Shown here in pieces: positions 11,635 through 21,854 of a DNA stretch of 64,000 nucleotides (position 1 is the stretch's first letter; each line of letters begins with the position of its first letter). The notes under the pieces are model-generated. The model ran no database searches. It had not been told where the DNA came from and saw only the letters and a list, made by a program, of their open reading frames with translations. A program made the translations under genes and the position numbers. The stretch comes from Ascidia mentula. Taxonomy: Eukaryota > Chordata > Ascidiacea > Phlebobranchia > Ascidiidae. The DNA is taken from contig OX387201.1 of the NCBI GenBank assembly GCA_947561715.1, positions 9,500,001 to 9,564,000 of the forward strand. The letters run 5' to 3'.

Positions 11635-13046
11635 GCCTCAAATCTTGAATCTCCCTAACGATTTGAAAACCACAGCTTACCGAACAGTCACACTGCTGCA
11701 CATTGCTGTTGAGCGTCACGGAACAACGCACACAGATGTGCGGTTTCCGTCATTTCGGTGATTATTAACGTTGCAATGTGGTTGATTTTGTACACGTCTA
11801 CATAAAATGTATAAAATGCTGTATTACGAATTGTAATTGTTATTTCGAATTTACATTACAATTCATTATACTTCAGGACTCAGTCTGACAAAAATGTTTC
11901 TAGTTGTTGCGAAGTTGGACGTTTCGTTCCGCATGAAAACAACTTTTTGTCTTGTTTGTTTACCGAAGGGCAACAGAAGAGTGTAGTGGAAATGACGTCA
12001 ATATGCTGCAGGTAAAAATAGCTGAAAATACATTGGTCTATGCGGCAGCTAGTGAGCCTGGCAGGGACTTAGCCTTTGTGTGCGTTTTTACAACGGCGAA
12101 TAAGTCTTGATCGTATGGAAACTGACAGCAGCCCGACACTAAAGCTTATCTGTTATGTTTTACGTCACAGTGGCGTAATTTTTGGTGTGACGCCATACTT
12201 GACCCCACTTAATTGTGACGTAATTTTCCTGGTGTTTGGAACAAAGGTACGAAACAATTCCGCACTAGACCCGTTGTTGGTGCCATCACTGCCATGGTGC
12301 GTTGTGCTTGTGCGTACAACTAAATTAGAAAATTTTAATATCTCTTGCAGATCTTTCTAAAGTGACCTAGAGAATTTGGAGAACACGATCATAGTTTGAT
12401 TTTGAGACTTTTGTTTCATATGTGGAATTTTCCGCACAAACGAGATAGTACATCATGGTGCAATCTGCAATGCAGCTGGCAAATGTTAATTCATAGTGGT
12501 CCATTAGTTACAAGCAGGGTTGTCAAGTTCCTCAAATTGGACTGAATTTAAAGTCGTTGGCTTGATAAATTTTGTGTTTTGTTGTTTTTCGAATATTTCT
12601 GCAATTTTGACAGTTTTTTTTTTTAAATTATGTTTATAAATCAATATTAGATAGTATTTATCATAGTAAATGCTATAATTATATAACTTCTGGTTATTTT
12701 CCAATGTTGTTAACTGTACTGTTATCATCAATAGCGGAAATGTGAATAGGACACAAGATGCCTTTTTCTTTGTTTCAAACGAAACATTTGATTTGGCAAT
12801 TTTTTGTCAGCTATTTGGTTAATTTGTTTTTCATATTTTTATGTGAAAACCATATCCTGATATATTTGCTCTCATACCTTTATTTGTGACATTATGAGCA
12901 AATATATATTTGTAGTGCCTATTATTCATACAGATGATGCAATTTGGTCAAAAACTATGAGTAACATTGCCTGTTGTTTTTATAGAGTAGGACAAGTAGG
13001 TGTAGCTTTGTGTAGTCCATGAAAATATTTGTGCACGAATGTAAAT
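11635..13046. other. Intergenic region between BDH1-like and CIB
   Basis: Shared upstream region of two divergent genes (BDH1-like on minus, CIB on plus). A 94-codon open frame at 12076-12360 has no recognisable similarity or splice support and is not called. A T-rich stretch occurs near 12600. An AG after a T-rich tract near 12980 may end a 5'-UTR intron of CIB or serve as a trans-splice acceptor. Confidence 0.45.
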
Positions 13047-13969
13047 ATGGGAGCTACAAGCAGCACATTCACAAAACAGGAGCTTGAAGAGTATTCAGTA
13101 AGAATGTGTTTGTGCTTAAAATTTAAGTTTTAACTTCTGTATAAAAATTTTTATTACAGGAGCTCACTTTCTTCTCAAAACAAGAAGTCATTCAGTATGT
13201 CCTTGTATAATTTATAGTTTATTATTGATTAATTAGTAAATGTGTTATTTAAGCCTTTTTGAAAAGTTCATGGAGCTTGACCCAGACACTGTAACAGAAG
13301 GCAAAGGAAACCGTATATCAATGGAAAACATTTGTCAAATGCCAGAGCTTAAAGTCAACCCATTTAGGTTATTATGACATAAATGTGCAATAAGTTTACA
13401 AATATAAATTATATGTTTTCCTACCAGTGACAGAATTTGTCGAGTATTTTCTACATCGGAATTGTTTGATGGCAGTTTAAATTTTGAAGACTTTCTCGAT
13501 ATGATGAGTGTTTTTAGTGACCAGGCACCTAAATCCCTAAAAGTTGAATATGCGTTTAAAGTTTATGGTAAGCTTTATCTTTAACAATAAATGAGTTTGT
13601 TGAAAATGAGCTGCATTTACTAGATTTTAATGAAGATGATCTATTGGATTCTGAAGACATTGAAATGATAGTTACCAGACTAACTGGAGGGGCTGGAATG
13701 CTAGAAAATGATGAAATAGAGCAACTGATGCAAAATGTTCGTTGCAACATTTTTGTCAAACCATTTGCATCTTTGTCAACCCTTGCTGTTTCTTTTAGTT
13801 AATGCAAGAAGCTGATTTGGATGATGATGGACAACTTTCTTATGCAGAGTTTGAACATGTTATTTCCAAGTCGCCTGATTTCCTCAAGTAAAACCTTCAT
13901 AGATAGAACAAAAATATTTGTAAATTAACCCTACCTCTTTTATGTAGTTCTTTTAGGATACGAATCTAA
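13047..13969 (+). CDS. CIB1: Calcium and integrin-binding protein (CIB family)
   Basis: Seven exons (13047-13097, 13160-13194, 13254-13367, 13428-13567, 13624-13736, 13799-13887, 13948-13969) give 187 residues, close to the family's usual 185-191. The start MGATSSTF provides an N-terminal myristoylation site (Gly2). The CIB core is clear: [38 protein letters not shown], then EF-hands 3 and 4 ([14 protein letters not shown] and [16 protein letters not shown]) and the terminal SPDFLNSFRIRI. CIB proteins are small Ca2+/Mg2+ sensors that bind integrin tails, kinases and, for CIB2/3, hair-cell TMC channels. Which paralogue this corresponds to cannot be decided; the RICRVFST and SPDF motifs are shared by CIB1 and CIB4. 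The donor after 13736 (GTTCGT) is weak but the frame requires it. Confidence 0.9.
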
Positions 13970-15105
13970 TGTTGCAGAAAGGTTTTACTTCAGACAAGCC
14001 GCTGATACTGCTGCTATACACAGCTTACAATTTATGCATTTTGTGTGCCTTAATAGTCACGATGCAGTCCTTTTATCACTGTAAAGATTTCTTCTATATT
14101 ATTGCAAGCATATTTAACAACAATATTCAGTGCTTGCCTTTTGCACTTTTTACAGCATATATTACATTTTTGTATTTAATGTTTATTTCAGGCAGCTATG
14201 TTGAAATACCCTTTGTAAGTTATTTTGTTTGTTTATACTGCCTTATTGTTTATGTGAAATTTCTTTAGTTACCTAATGTGCACTCAAAATTCAATCAACT
14301 TTGTTTCAACAAACTAGTAATGCCCGAATACCTCTGTGTCAAATGCACCAACATATTTTGTAAAAACCTGTCTCACAAAACCCATCATTGTCAGTTCTTT
14401 TTAAATTGGTTATGTGCATTATTATTCTCAACTATTGTATTGTTTGACTGGGTACGCACAAGTTTGTATTACCACAAAAATATAAATCTGTTCGCTTTGC
14501 GTCTGTGTTTAAAATGGTTAAGTGCATTATTATCTACAACTGTTGTATGGTTTAAGTTTGTACGAACAAGTTTGTATCACCATAAAAATATCAAGTCTGT
14601 TCGGTCTGTGTTTCTAACCCATAGTTGCACTACAATGGGCACACAATTGGTTTAAAAATGGCACACCTAAAATTTTGTCAATAACGTGTGACACGCGACG
14701 GGACAAGTCAATCAAATAAAAATTATGGAACGCATCCTCATTTAAGCTTCAAAATTGCACCATACTTGGCAAAACGGTTTAAACTTGTTTTCGTGAGTAC
14801 CTTTCCATTTATTTTTGAGACCCAAACATTTTAAAATGTCAAGCATGACCGGGATATTTGCATTTATTGTGATTCGACAACGTCTTGTCGTAAACTACAG
14901 TCAGCTCTTAAACTAAATCTGTTTACTACCAAAGACTGAATATGCACCGTTGAGACCCGAAAATGCTCAGCGAACATTTTTGTGTTGTTTTAGGGCGTGT
15001 TTGTATTTTAGTTTGTTCTTGGTTTGCTTGATCATTAAGTGGGAAGTGCATGTGTTGGATTCATCACACAGCATTAAATCTAGCTATGTAGGTGTCGTGT
15101 AACTT
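13970..15105. other. Intergenic region between CIB and histone H1
   Basis: AT-rich, no supported exon. The two frames at 13969-14268 and 14278-14655 are products of low-complexity AT sequence and of a local duplication (14395-14612). An AATAAA occurs near 14716, far from the CIB stop. Confidence 0.45.
14395..14612 (+). repeat. Imperfect tandem duplication, two units of about 110 bp
   Basis: Two adjacent units (about 14395-14505 and 14508-14612) share the order TGGTTA-GTGCATTATTAT-CAACT-TTGTAT-GTTT, then GTACGxACAAGTTTGTAT, CACCA/TTACCAC and AAAAATAT with TCTGTTCG. They differ at scattered positions. This explains the long open frame across the region, since the copies preserve frame. Confidence 0.7.
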
Positions 15106-15139
15106 CTCTTTTGTCAATTGGGTGGCTCTGATAAGAGCC
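15106..15139 (-). terminator. Histone mRNA 3' end: stem-loop and downstream element
   Basis: On the minus strand GGCTCTTATCAGAGCC (15139-15124) forms a 6-bp stem with a 4-base TATC loop, followed by ACCCA and a purine-rich CAAAAGAGAAG (15116-15106). This is the SLBP-bound stem-loop and the U7-pairing downstream element of replication-dependent histone genes. It lies 26 nt past the H1 stop. The usual loop is TTTC; here the second loop base is A. Confidence 0.93.
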
Positions 15140-15164
15140 GTTTGTGGTTGTTAATTTCTGCACA

Positions 15165-15689
15165 TCATTTCTTCCCTTTCTTTGCTGGCTTCCTCTTGGC
15201 AACTTTTTTGGCTGGTCTTTTTGTCTTCTTGGCGGCCTTCTTCTTTGGCGAACGCTTTGCTGCACGCTTCTTCACCGGACTCTTTCGCTTTTTGGTGGGC
15301 TTCTTCGCTTTCTTTTTGGGAGAACCGCGCTTCTTCTTGGTTGCTTTTGACTTTTTCTTGCCCTTCTTCGCTGAAACTACAGCCTTGTTAATTTTGTAAC
15401 GCCCAGCTGCGCCAACGCCACTGGCCAAAACAAGTTTGTCATTGGTGACCATTGACTTCAAGTTGCGAGAAATAAGTCGAGCAGAACTTGATGGAATCTC
15501 AAAATTGGCTTGCATATAGTTGGTTATAGCCTGTCGACTTGACCCTTTCGGTTTATGAAGAGCCTTCACTGCCGTAACGATCATGTCGCTGTACTTCGGA
15601 TGGCTAGAAGCAGGAGCCTTCTTTATCTTCGGCTTGGTCTTCTTCGCCGGAGCAGACGACGGAACAGGAGCGGAAACAATTTCTGCCAT
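15165..15689 (-). CDS. Linker histone H1
   Basis: An intronless 174-residue protein with the three-part structure of H1. A short Ala/Pro/Lys-rich N terminus (1-28) is followed by a winged-helix globular domain (about 30-100) with HPKYSDMIVTAVKAL, GSSRQAITNYM, NLKSMVTNDKLVL and the GAAGRYKI end. A Lys/Ala/Pro-rich tail follows with repeated SPKKKA, SPVKKR and RSPKKK motifs, which are CDK sites. H1 binds linker DNA at the nucleosome dyad and compacts chromatin. The ATG is the only one in frame near the globular domain. A CCAAT pentamer (15748-15752, reversed relative to the gene) lies about 60 nt upstream. With the stem-loop 3' end this is a replication-coupled, S-phase-type gene. No core histone gene is near it. 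Confidence 0.97.
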   Translation of the reverse strand: MAEIVSAPVPSSAPAKKTKPKIKKAPASSHPKYSDMIVTAVKALHKPKGSSRQAITNYMQANFEIPSSSARLISRNLKSMVTNDKLVLASGVGAAGRYKINKAVVSAKKGKKKSKATKKKRGSPKKKAKKPTKKRKSPVKKRAAKRSPKKKAAKKTKRPAKKVAKRKPAKKGKK

Positions 15690-17154
15690 TTTTTTAACTT
15701 TCCTCTTGAGTGTGATTAAAGGCCGTGTAATAATTGTTCTTTATTAACCAATTTCGGACGCTTGCGAAACGATGCATCCTAAAACGCAAAGCAGTTTACA
15801 GAAAATATTTCTCGATATTTTTTTCATGTTGCATTTGTTGAACATTTGTAAAGGCAATGATTCTCCATACATTGCAAGTGTGTCACTGCAAGCTTATATA
15901 GCGATAAATGTACGACCAGGTAACCTATTTTTCTTTATTATCAAATATTTTGTGGTTAATTTGGTGTTAATTCGCATGGAAGTAATCAAATCTTCGTTGA
16001 ACTTCTGGGAAAAATGTCTCTAGCATGACCTAAACAAATTAAAAAATATTTTTTAAGGTGCACTTTGGAATTCTTGCTTTGCCTTGGGTAGAAAGGGACA
16101 ATGAATGTTGTGTTTGAATTTAAACTAAATCTCTTTTAGGGAATTTGTAAGCACCGTAGTATGGAGAAGAATATGAAGGTTCTTGATTGTTTTAATCCAG
16201 CAGTTTTGATCCTTGGTCCAAAAATTTTTTTAATACGGCTTGTAGCCCACATCATGATGAGAAGTTTTGACCATTTTTCATCATAAAAATATAGAAGTGG
16301 TCAGCAAGCAATGGCGCAAGGAGATTTGCATGACCCGCCAAGTGATTTGTTGAGTCAGAAACATGGATGAAAAAAATCGTATGAAAATTCAATGAATTTG
16401 CACATTAAAATTCGTATATTCATCTTATTAGGCGGTCACGACGAAGCAGCGTTAAAAAAGTCAACATATTTTGGTTTTACATAATTTATATGGTCCTTTC
16501 AAAAGATGCCAACCATTAAAATATGACACAAAAAGTCGTTCAAAAATCTTTTGCAAATCAAAATGCTTACATTTTATGAAATAGCGTATATCATTTTGAA
16601 TTGCTGTGTGGCCCATACTATCTCTTTGGTCAATTTTTGTGGTGTGACTCACAGTTTGGAAACCATACTTATTAACCAACATAAACGTAAGTGTGTCCTG
16701 AACATTATTGTATTATAATTATATAGTCTATACACATAAAATAATAGTCAACAAAAGATAAACAATGAAATGGAATACCAACGTTACAGTCACAAGGTAC
16801 AAGCTGTGTGTTCGCCTATCGTGTTTATTCAAGCGAAACGCACAATGTACGTGGCGCAGTGCACGAAAATAAAATCGTGCCACAAGATCAAACATGTCTA
16901 AGAATTGCTTAGGTAAATACGTTCTAGTACATTCGTCAAATATAACAAATAGGTATGAAGCCTTCAATGGTTCTCTTAAATGTGTTAAAATTGTGCTCAA
17001 TGTGATTATTTTGTATTTGTTTTCGCCATTTTTTAACCCTGTAGTATAATAATGCGTTTTGTTTGGCGTTCTTACTAACTTCAATGTACTCATTCAGGAA
17101 GCTGATAGCATGTGTGTAGCAGGGTATACAGAATGACACCAATCTGTCAGTAAT
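15690..17154. other. Intergenic region between histone H1 and GCKR
   Basis: Divergent upstream region: H1 promoter on the left, GCKR upstream sequence on the right. The frame at 15772-16023 is not supported by homology. An AG at about 17095 after a pyrimidine stretch, about 55 nt before the GCKR ATG, is a possible 5'-UTR or trans-splice acceptor. Nothing else was recognised. Confidence 0.45.
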
Positions 17155-20100
17155 ATGGAACCCTACACAGAAGCTCCGAATGTTATTACTAGAGATATTG
17201 ATGTTTCGTCGCCAGAAGAGATAGTTACAAAACTGCAACAATGCGACTTGGAAATGTTCTCGCCCCTCGGTCTGCAAGGAAACCCACAGGTTGGTGACGT
17301 CCCTTCTTCGCGTCGATTTAATGAGTCGAGCACCACAAACATAAAATTGTTCCCGCGTCGGGCTATATAGTAACAGCGCTGGCCTAACGCTATTGGATGT
17401 GTGCGATGGTTCACTCTGTCACGGTATCTGATCGCTGTTACCCTGTAGGCGGATCTGCTCGATAGGTGAATCAACTAAGCGCCGCTCTCGCTCTCTCACT
17501 CTCTACATTGCTCTCCCGATGCTTCGCGCTCGGTTGAGAGCCAACGCCCTCCTCGCCCACTCGTTGATGCTTCTGGGATAGAACGCGCGTAGGAACCGGA
17601 GATCCGGCATCTCTCGACCCTAGTGTGTGACTTCTCTCTGAAAAGGCATCGCGAGTACCTTCAAACACATCCATATGGGCACTGCACGGGGCAGTATGCC
17701 ATCATTTTAACTTTTTCTGGTTCTTTTTGACTAAGGAACTGAAAATATATTTTCCGCTTCAACAAACCAGGCTAATCCTGTCATTGAAGCAAGTGCTTTT
17801 TTGTCTGTATCCTTGCCGGAAGGCCAGTGACCGCCGGGCCTTTACAGCCTGCAGTTTATGGGTTAGATCCTTCATGTTACACGCTAGAATACACCTGAAT
17901 ATATTTTACATAGTGACCAGTTAATGTATTTCGACAACTTTAAGGCAAAACGTTAATTTTTTTTAACAATAGTTTGTCAGAGTGCCTGCTTTTAACAATC
18001 CAAAGGATGCAGAATGTCTTGTCCACACGACAAAACTAACATGACATTATAAAACAAAATGGATGTAACTGTAAATAAAAAATGAGCAAACGTCACGGAT
18101 TAATTAAATTTTAAACCTTTAAATACAGTGCATAGATCAGATAAATACATGTTTGTTCAAATTTGATTTCAACATACAATGTAATCATACTTTATTTGAC
18201 AAACAAACGATCCTTTTATGACATCACAAAATTTTCGGACGCAAACGAACTAAATCCTAATTTTTATCGGGAGGTGTTGTTACAAACAACTAATATTGAA
18301 CTGTACTATGATTGAACTAAAAGTTTGAAATTATTGTTTATTGAAACGAGGTCCTTTTTTCATTTTCGATTACTCCTTTACTTTAGACTCTATACAGCGA
18401 TGTTATTCTGAACTCAATAGTCAATCTTTCCAACCATCTACGTGAAGCAATAAAATTAAAAAACAGCATTGTGGTAATGACAGGATGTGGAACATCTGGA
18501 AGAATAGCTTTCACGATTTCTGTAAGTAACCTAGTGTCGAAAATGAATACAAAATGCTGTAAAGTTCTAATAATATGTTCGTGTAACATAAATACCTAGG
18601 GTGCTTCATTACTATTTTATTACATGCAGAGAACATTCCAAAACTATTTTAAAGTTGGACACGAAAAAATTACATACGCTATTGCTGGAGGCGACATGTA
18701 AGAAAATGCGTAGTTATCGTTGAAAAGCTTTAGATACTTACACCTCTTGCTTTTAGTGCTCTATTCACGTCACAAGAAGCCCCGGAGGATGATAACCGAG
18801 CTGGAGTCCGTGATTTGTTGCGGGTAAATCATGCATGGTTACTTTCAAATGGTTTCACCGTGTACGTAAAATACAATTAAGATTAGGCTAAGGGTGCAAA
18901 AAGTAACAATAAGTAAATGAAATCGAAAACAAAAGAACAAATTGCTTTTCTTAATTTATAAAACAAGATGTTTAGCGTAATACGCCCGACTCCAATGCTT
19001 AGGATTCGATAAACAGATAAAACACTGTTGGGACGCTTTTAACTGGAAACCTAGCCTGCAATATCGCTCAATTCCTTATAAAGCGCTCTAAATTTTCATG
19101 CTAAGTGCAGATATGCCAAGAAAAACAGCATGTACTGCTTATTGGAATTTCTTGTGGGCTTTCCGCACCTTATGTCGCTGGGCAGTTGGATTATTGCATG
19201 GATAATTTGGAAAAATTTGTCCCGGTATTGTTGGGATTTAATCCCATATCATTAGCCAGGTATGTTTTGTGCCCTATGTTTCAAATAATTCAATTTCTTT
19301 TGTTACTTTTCCATTATATTCCTTCGCCAGAAATGTGCCAATTCAGGGATGGGATAAGACATTTCTCACAGGTATACCTGCTTTGCGTTATGCTACTGAT
19401 TTGACGTATCTATGGGATTTATACCTTACATTTCAGTTGCAAAAAGACTTCAATCACTTGTCAACGAGGGAAAATCTGCTATCATCATAAACCCTGTTTT
19501 GGGAGTAAGCGCAGGCCTTTTTTGATTACCATTATGCGATATAATGTAGATAAAAATGTCCCTTTTCGCAGGGAGAAGCAATTACTGGTTCGTCACGAAT
19601 GAAAGGAGGATCTATTACTAAAGTTGTTCTCGAAGTCGCATTTCTAATGGCGGCTACGGATGTAAAATGGCCAATTGAGTCCTGTAGAGATCTTCTTGCT
19701 AGTTACTCTTCCGCTTGCACGTAATATTGACCTTAATTTTGAAATCAAAATTTAAATTATTTACTTTATTCGTAAATTTGATAAAGGCAGCTCTATGAGT
19801 CAAGTTCTTCTGCAATCAGCAAAATTGTATCGGCTGCTGGCAGTTCTCTGAAAAGATGTGGACACATTTATCAAGCAGCATCCGATGGAACCGCGGTCCT
19901 CGGAATTATAGATGCTACAGAATGTCCTCCAACATACGGAGCAAGTAAATAAACGCATATGCTAAATGTCCATTCACAAAATCATAAGCTTGCTGAGATT
20001 TTGAAGTAGTTCTTGTTTGTTTAAAATTTTTGTTACAAAGACAGTTTTACACTTTGACGTCATTGTCTTAGTTTTTGCATGTACTTTCCTATGTTTATAG

Positions 20101-21767
20101 CATTGGACGACATTCGGGGATTTATATTTGGGGGATATCCGAACTATGGGAATGTGGAAGGTGACCTTAGTCACGAGGTAAGGTTACACTCTAAACAGTG
20201 GTACTCAACCGGGGGTCCGTTGAGCGTTGTTGGAGGGTCCGCGGCAAACTCTAATACACATGTTCGATAAACTCCTAGTTTCGAAATATGTTTATGCATT
20301 TAACAATACAAGCCTTAAAAACATGCAAAATTACAGATGCACGTTACAGCTTTGTTTTATCGCATATAAAAACGTATTGCGACGTGCTGTACCCTAGATT
20401 TAAATCTCAGTAGGAGCATTATTTTCGAAAAATTCTAAGGGGTCCGCGACTACTCCGACCTTAACAAAAGGGGTCCACTGGGACAAAGAGGTTGAGAACC
20501 ACTAATCCCAAACATTGCCATCTCGACTTTAGATATTTTGGTTTGTTTCAGGGTGACGCATTTTGCATAGACGCTCAAAATCTATCAAGTTTGTTGAAAC
20601 AGGGTAGTTCCCATCGCAATACCGTTCTATTTATCGCTGAAGCAAATGACCCATTATTGTTGGAAATGAAAGATAATAGAGGTAGAAGTCAAAACTTAAC
20701 GGTCAATGAATGTTAAAAGTTTTAACAAGTTTTACCAAGCAGATTTGGGAAAGCAGCTGTTGCAATGCGATTCGGAGATATTTGTTGTGGTGATACTGGA
20801 AAACGATGAACCAGAACCAATATTGGTTTGTATTAACTTATATTTTCTCTTCAACTTTAATGGTGTGAACTATATATTTTTTCAAAAGCCGACATATTTA
20901 CAAAACATTGTCTGCTTTCGCCTGCAAACCACTGGTTTACTTCCAAAATCCACCTACTCCTTTCTGTCAGCGGAAACAGAGAAACTTCTCGTAAAATGCA
21001 CCAAAGAGATTTGTGCTAAATGGATATTTAATGCAGTTTCAACCGGAGCTCATGTAATGAAGGGCAAGGTAAAGACAGAACAAAAAATGTGTAATTGTTT
21101 TTGAGCAAATGTGTTTCTTTTAGGTTTTCAAAAACTACATGGTGGATTTAAAAGTCAGTAATCAAAAGCTATTTCATCGTTCTGTGGGCATAATTATGGT
21201 AAGTTACTCATGCAAAACCTTGCTTATAGACTGTGCCCTTTAACAGCTTATCAAATCACCCGTATCTTGATAAGATCAATAGCTGTAAGAATTAGCCTAA
21301 ATGGCAAAGGCACTGTTAAAAAACGTAAACGAAATAGAGACAAAGTACTGCAAATAAAGTGGAAACGCATTGTTTTATAAACACAATGCTTACATCATCC
21401 CGATATTATCTTTCCAATTGTCGCCATTACAAACTTTTGGTGCAGAGATTCTGTAGCAAACTGACACAGGATGAAGCGAAACAGTACCTTCTGCGGTCAA
21501 TTTACAAAAAGGATAACCTTGACCCTGTCATCGCCAATGATACAGTGTCTTCCCATGTTTTGGCTGCAACACCCTTGGACAAAGTAAAATAGAAACAGCT
21601 TTGCGCAACAGCATAATATTTATGTCATCTACTTTTGTCTTTAGGTTGTCCCTACAGCAATTGTCATGTCAATAAAAAAATGTAATTACTTGGAGGCAGC
21701 GGAAGCGTTGAACAAGTTTCACGTAATTAGGGATGCATTAATAAGTTTGTTGCAAAATTCAATGTAA
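17155..21767 (+). CDS. GCKR: Glucokinase regulatory protein
   Basis: Sixteen exons in one frame code 591 residues (human about 625): 17155-17289, 18387-18521, 18630-18697, 18757-18823, 19111-19259, 19331-19371, 19437-19504, 19572-19720, 19787-19944, 20101-20177, 20552-20681, 20743-20825, 20889-21068, 21124-21198, 21446-21583 and 21645-21767. GCKR binds and inhibits glucokinase in the nucleus; fructose 6-phosphate strengthens and fructose 1-phosphate relieves this. Diagnostic segments are in order: an N-terminal QCDLEMF stretch, SIS domain 1 with MTGCGTSGRIAF, IAGGD and GISCGLSAPYVAGQ, then ITGSSRMKGGS (the sugar-phosphate loop shared with bacterial MurQ etherases), SIS domain 2, KWIFNAVSTGAHV and a C-terminal helical domain with YLLRSIY and VAA-like HVLAATPLDK. 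An in-frame stop lies upstream of the ATG. Intron 11 is only 61 bases. Exon 9 uses an AAAG rather than the nearby CAG acceptor to keep frame. Confidence 0.93.
17290..18386 (+). other. GCKR intron 1, with a GC-rich insert
   Basis: The longest GCKR intron. Its first 400 bases (about 17300-17700) are GC- and CpG-rich, with CTCTCGCTCTCTCACTCTCT near 17485-17510, unlike the AT-rich flanks. This may be an inserted element or an internal regulatory region. No terminal repeats or coding content were recognised. Confidence 0.4.
20196..20504. mobile_element. Decayed non-autonomous hAT-type element (MITE) in GCKR intron 10
   Basis: 309 bp bounded by inverted ends: CAGTGGTACTCAACC at the left and GGTTGAGAACCACTA at the right. 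CAGTGGTTCTCAACC is a characteristic terminal repeat of hAT transposons. GGGGTCC-type subterminal motifs also occur at both ends. Flanking 8-mers (ACTCTAAA, ATCCCAAA) match at only five positions, so the target-site duplication is decayed. No transposase is coded. Confidence 0.75.
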
Positions 21768-21848
21768 ACTTTTCTATCTAATTTACTGTTAAAAAGTTGT
21801 TTCGTTTACGTCTGTAATTATTTATTTCGTCACAATTCCAATTGTTTC

Positions 21849-21854
21849 AATAAA
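21849..21854 (+). terminator. Poly(A) signal of GCKR
   Basis: AATAAA 82 nt after the GCKR stop codon (21765-21767). Confidence 0.65.

Noticed and set aside
12076..12360. 94-codon open frame upstream of CIB
   Set aside because: No motif, no splice context and composition like the surrounding intergenic DNA.
13969..14655. Two adjacent open frames after CIB
   Set aside because: AT-rich sequence and a local duplication explain them; no protein motif.
15772..16023. 83-codon frame divergent from histone H1
   Set aside because: A hydrophobic stretch only; no continuation exon with matching phase was found.
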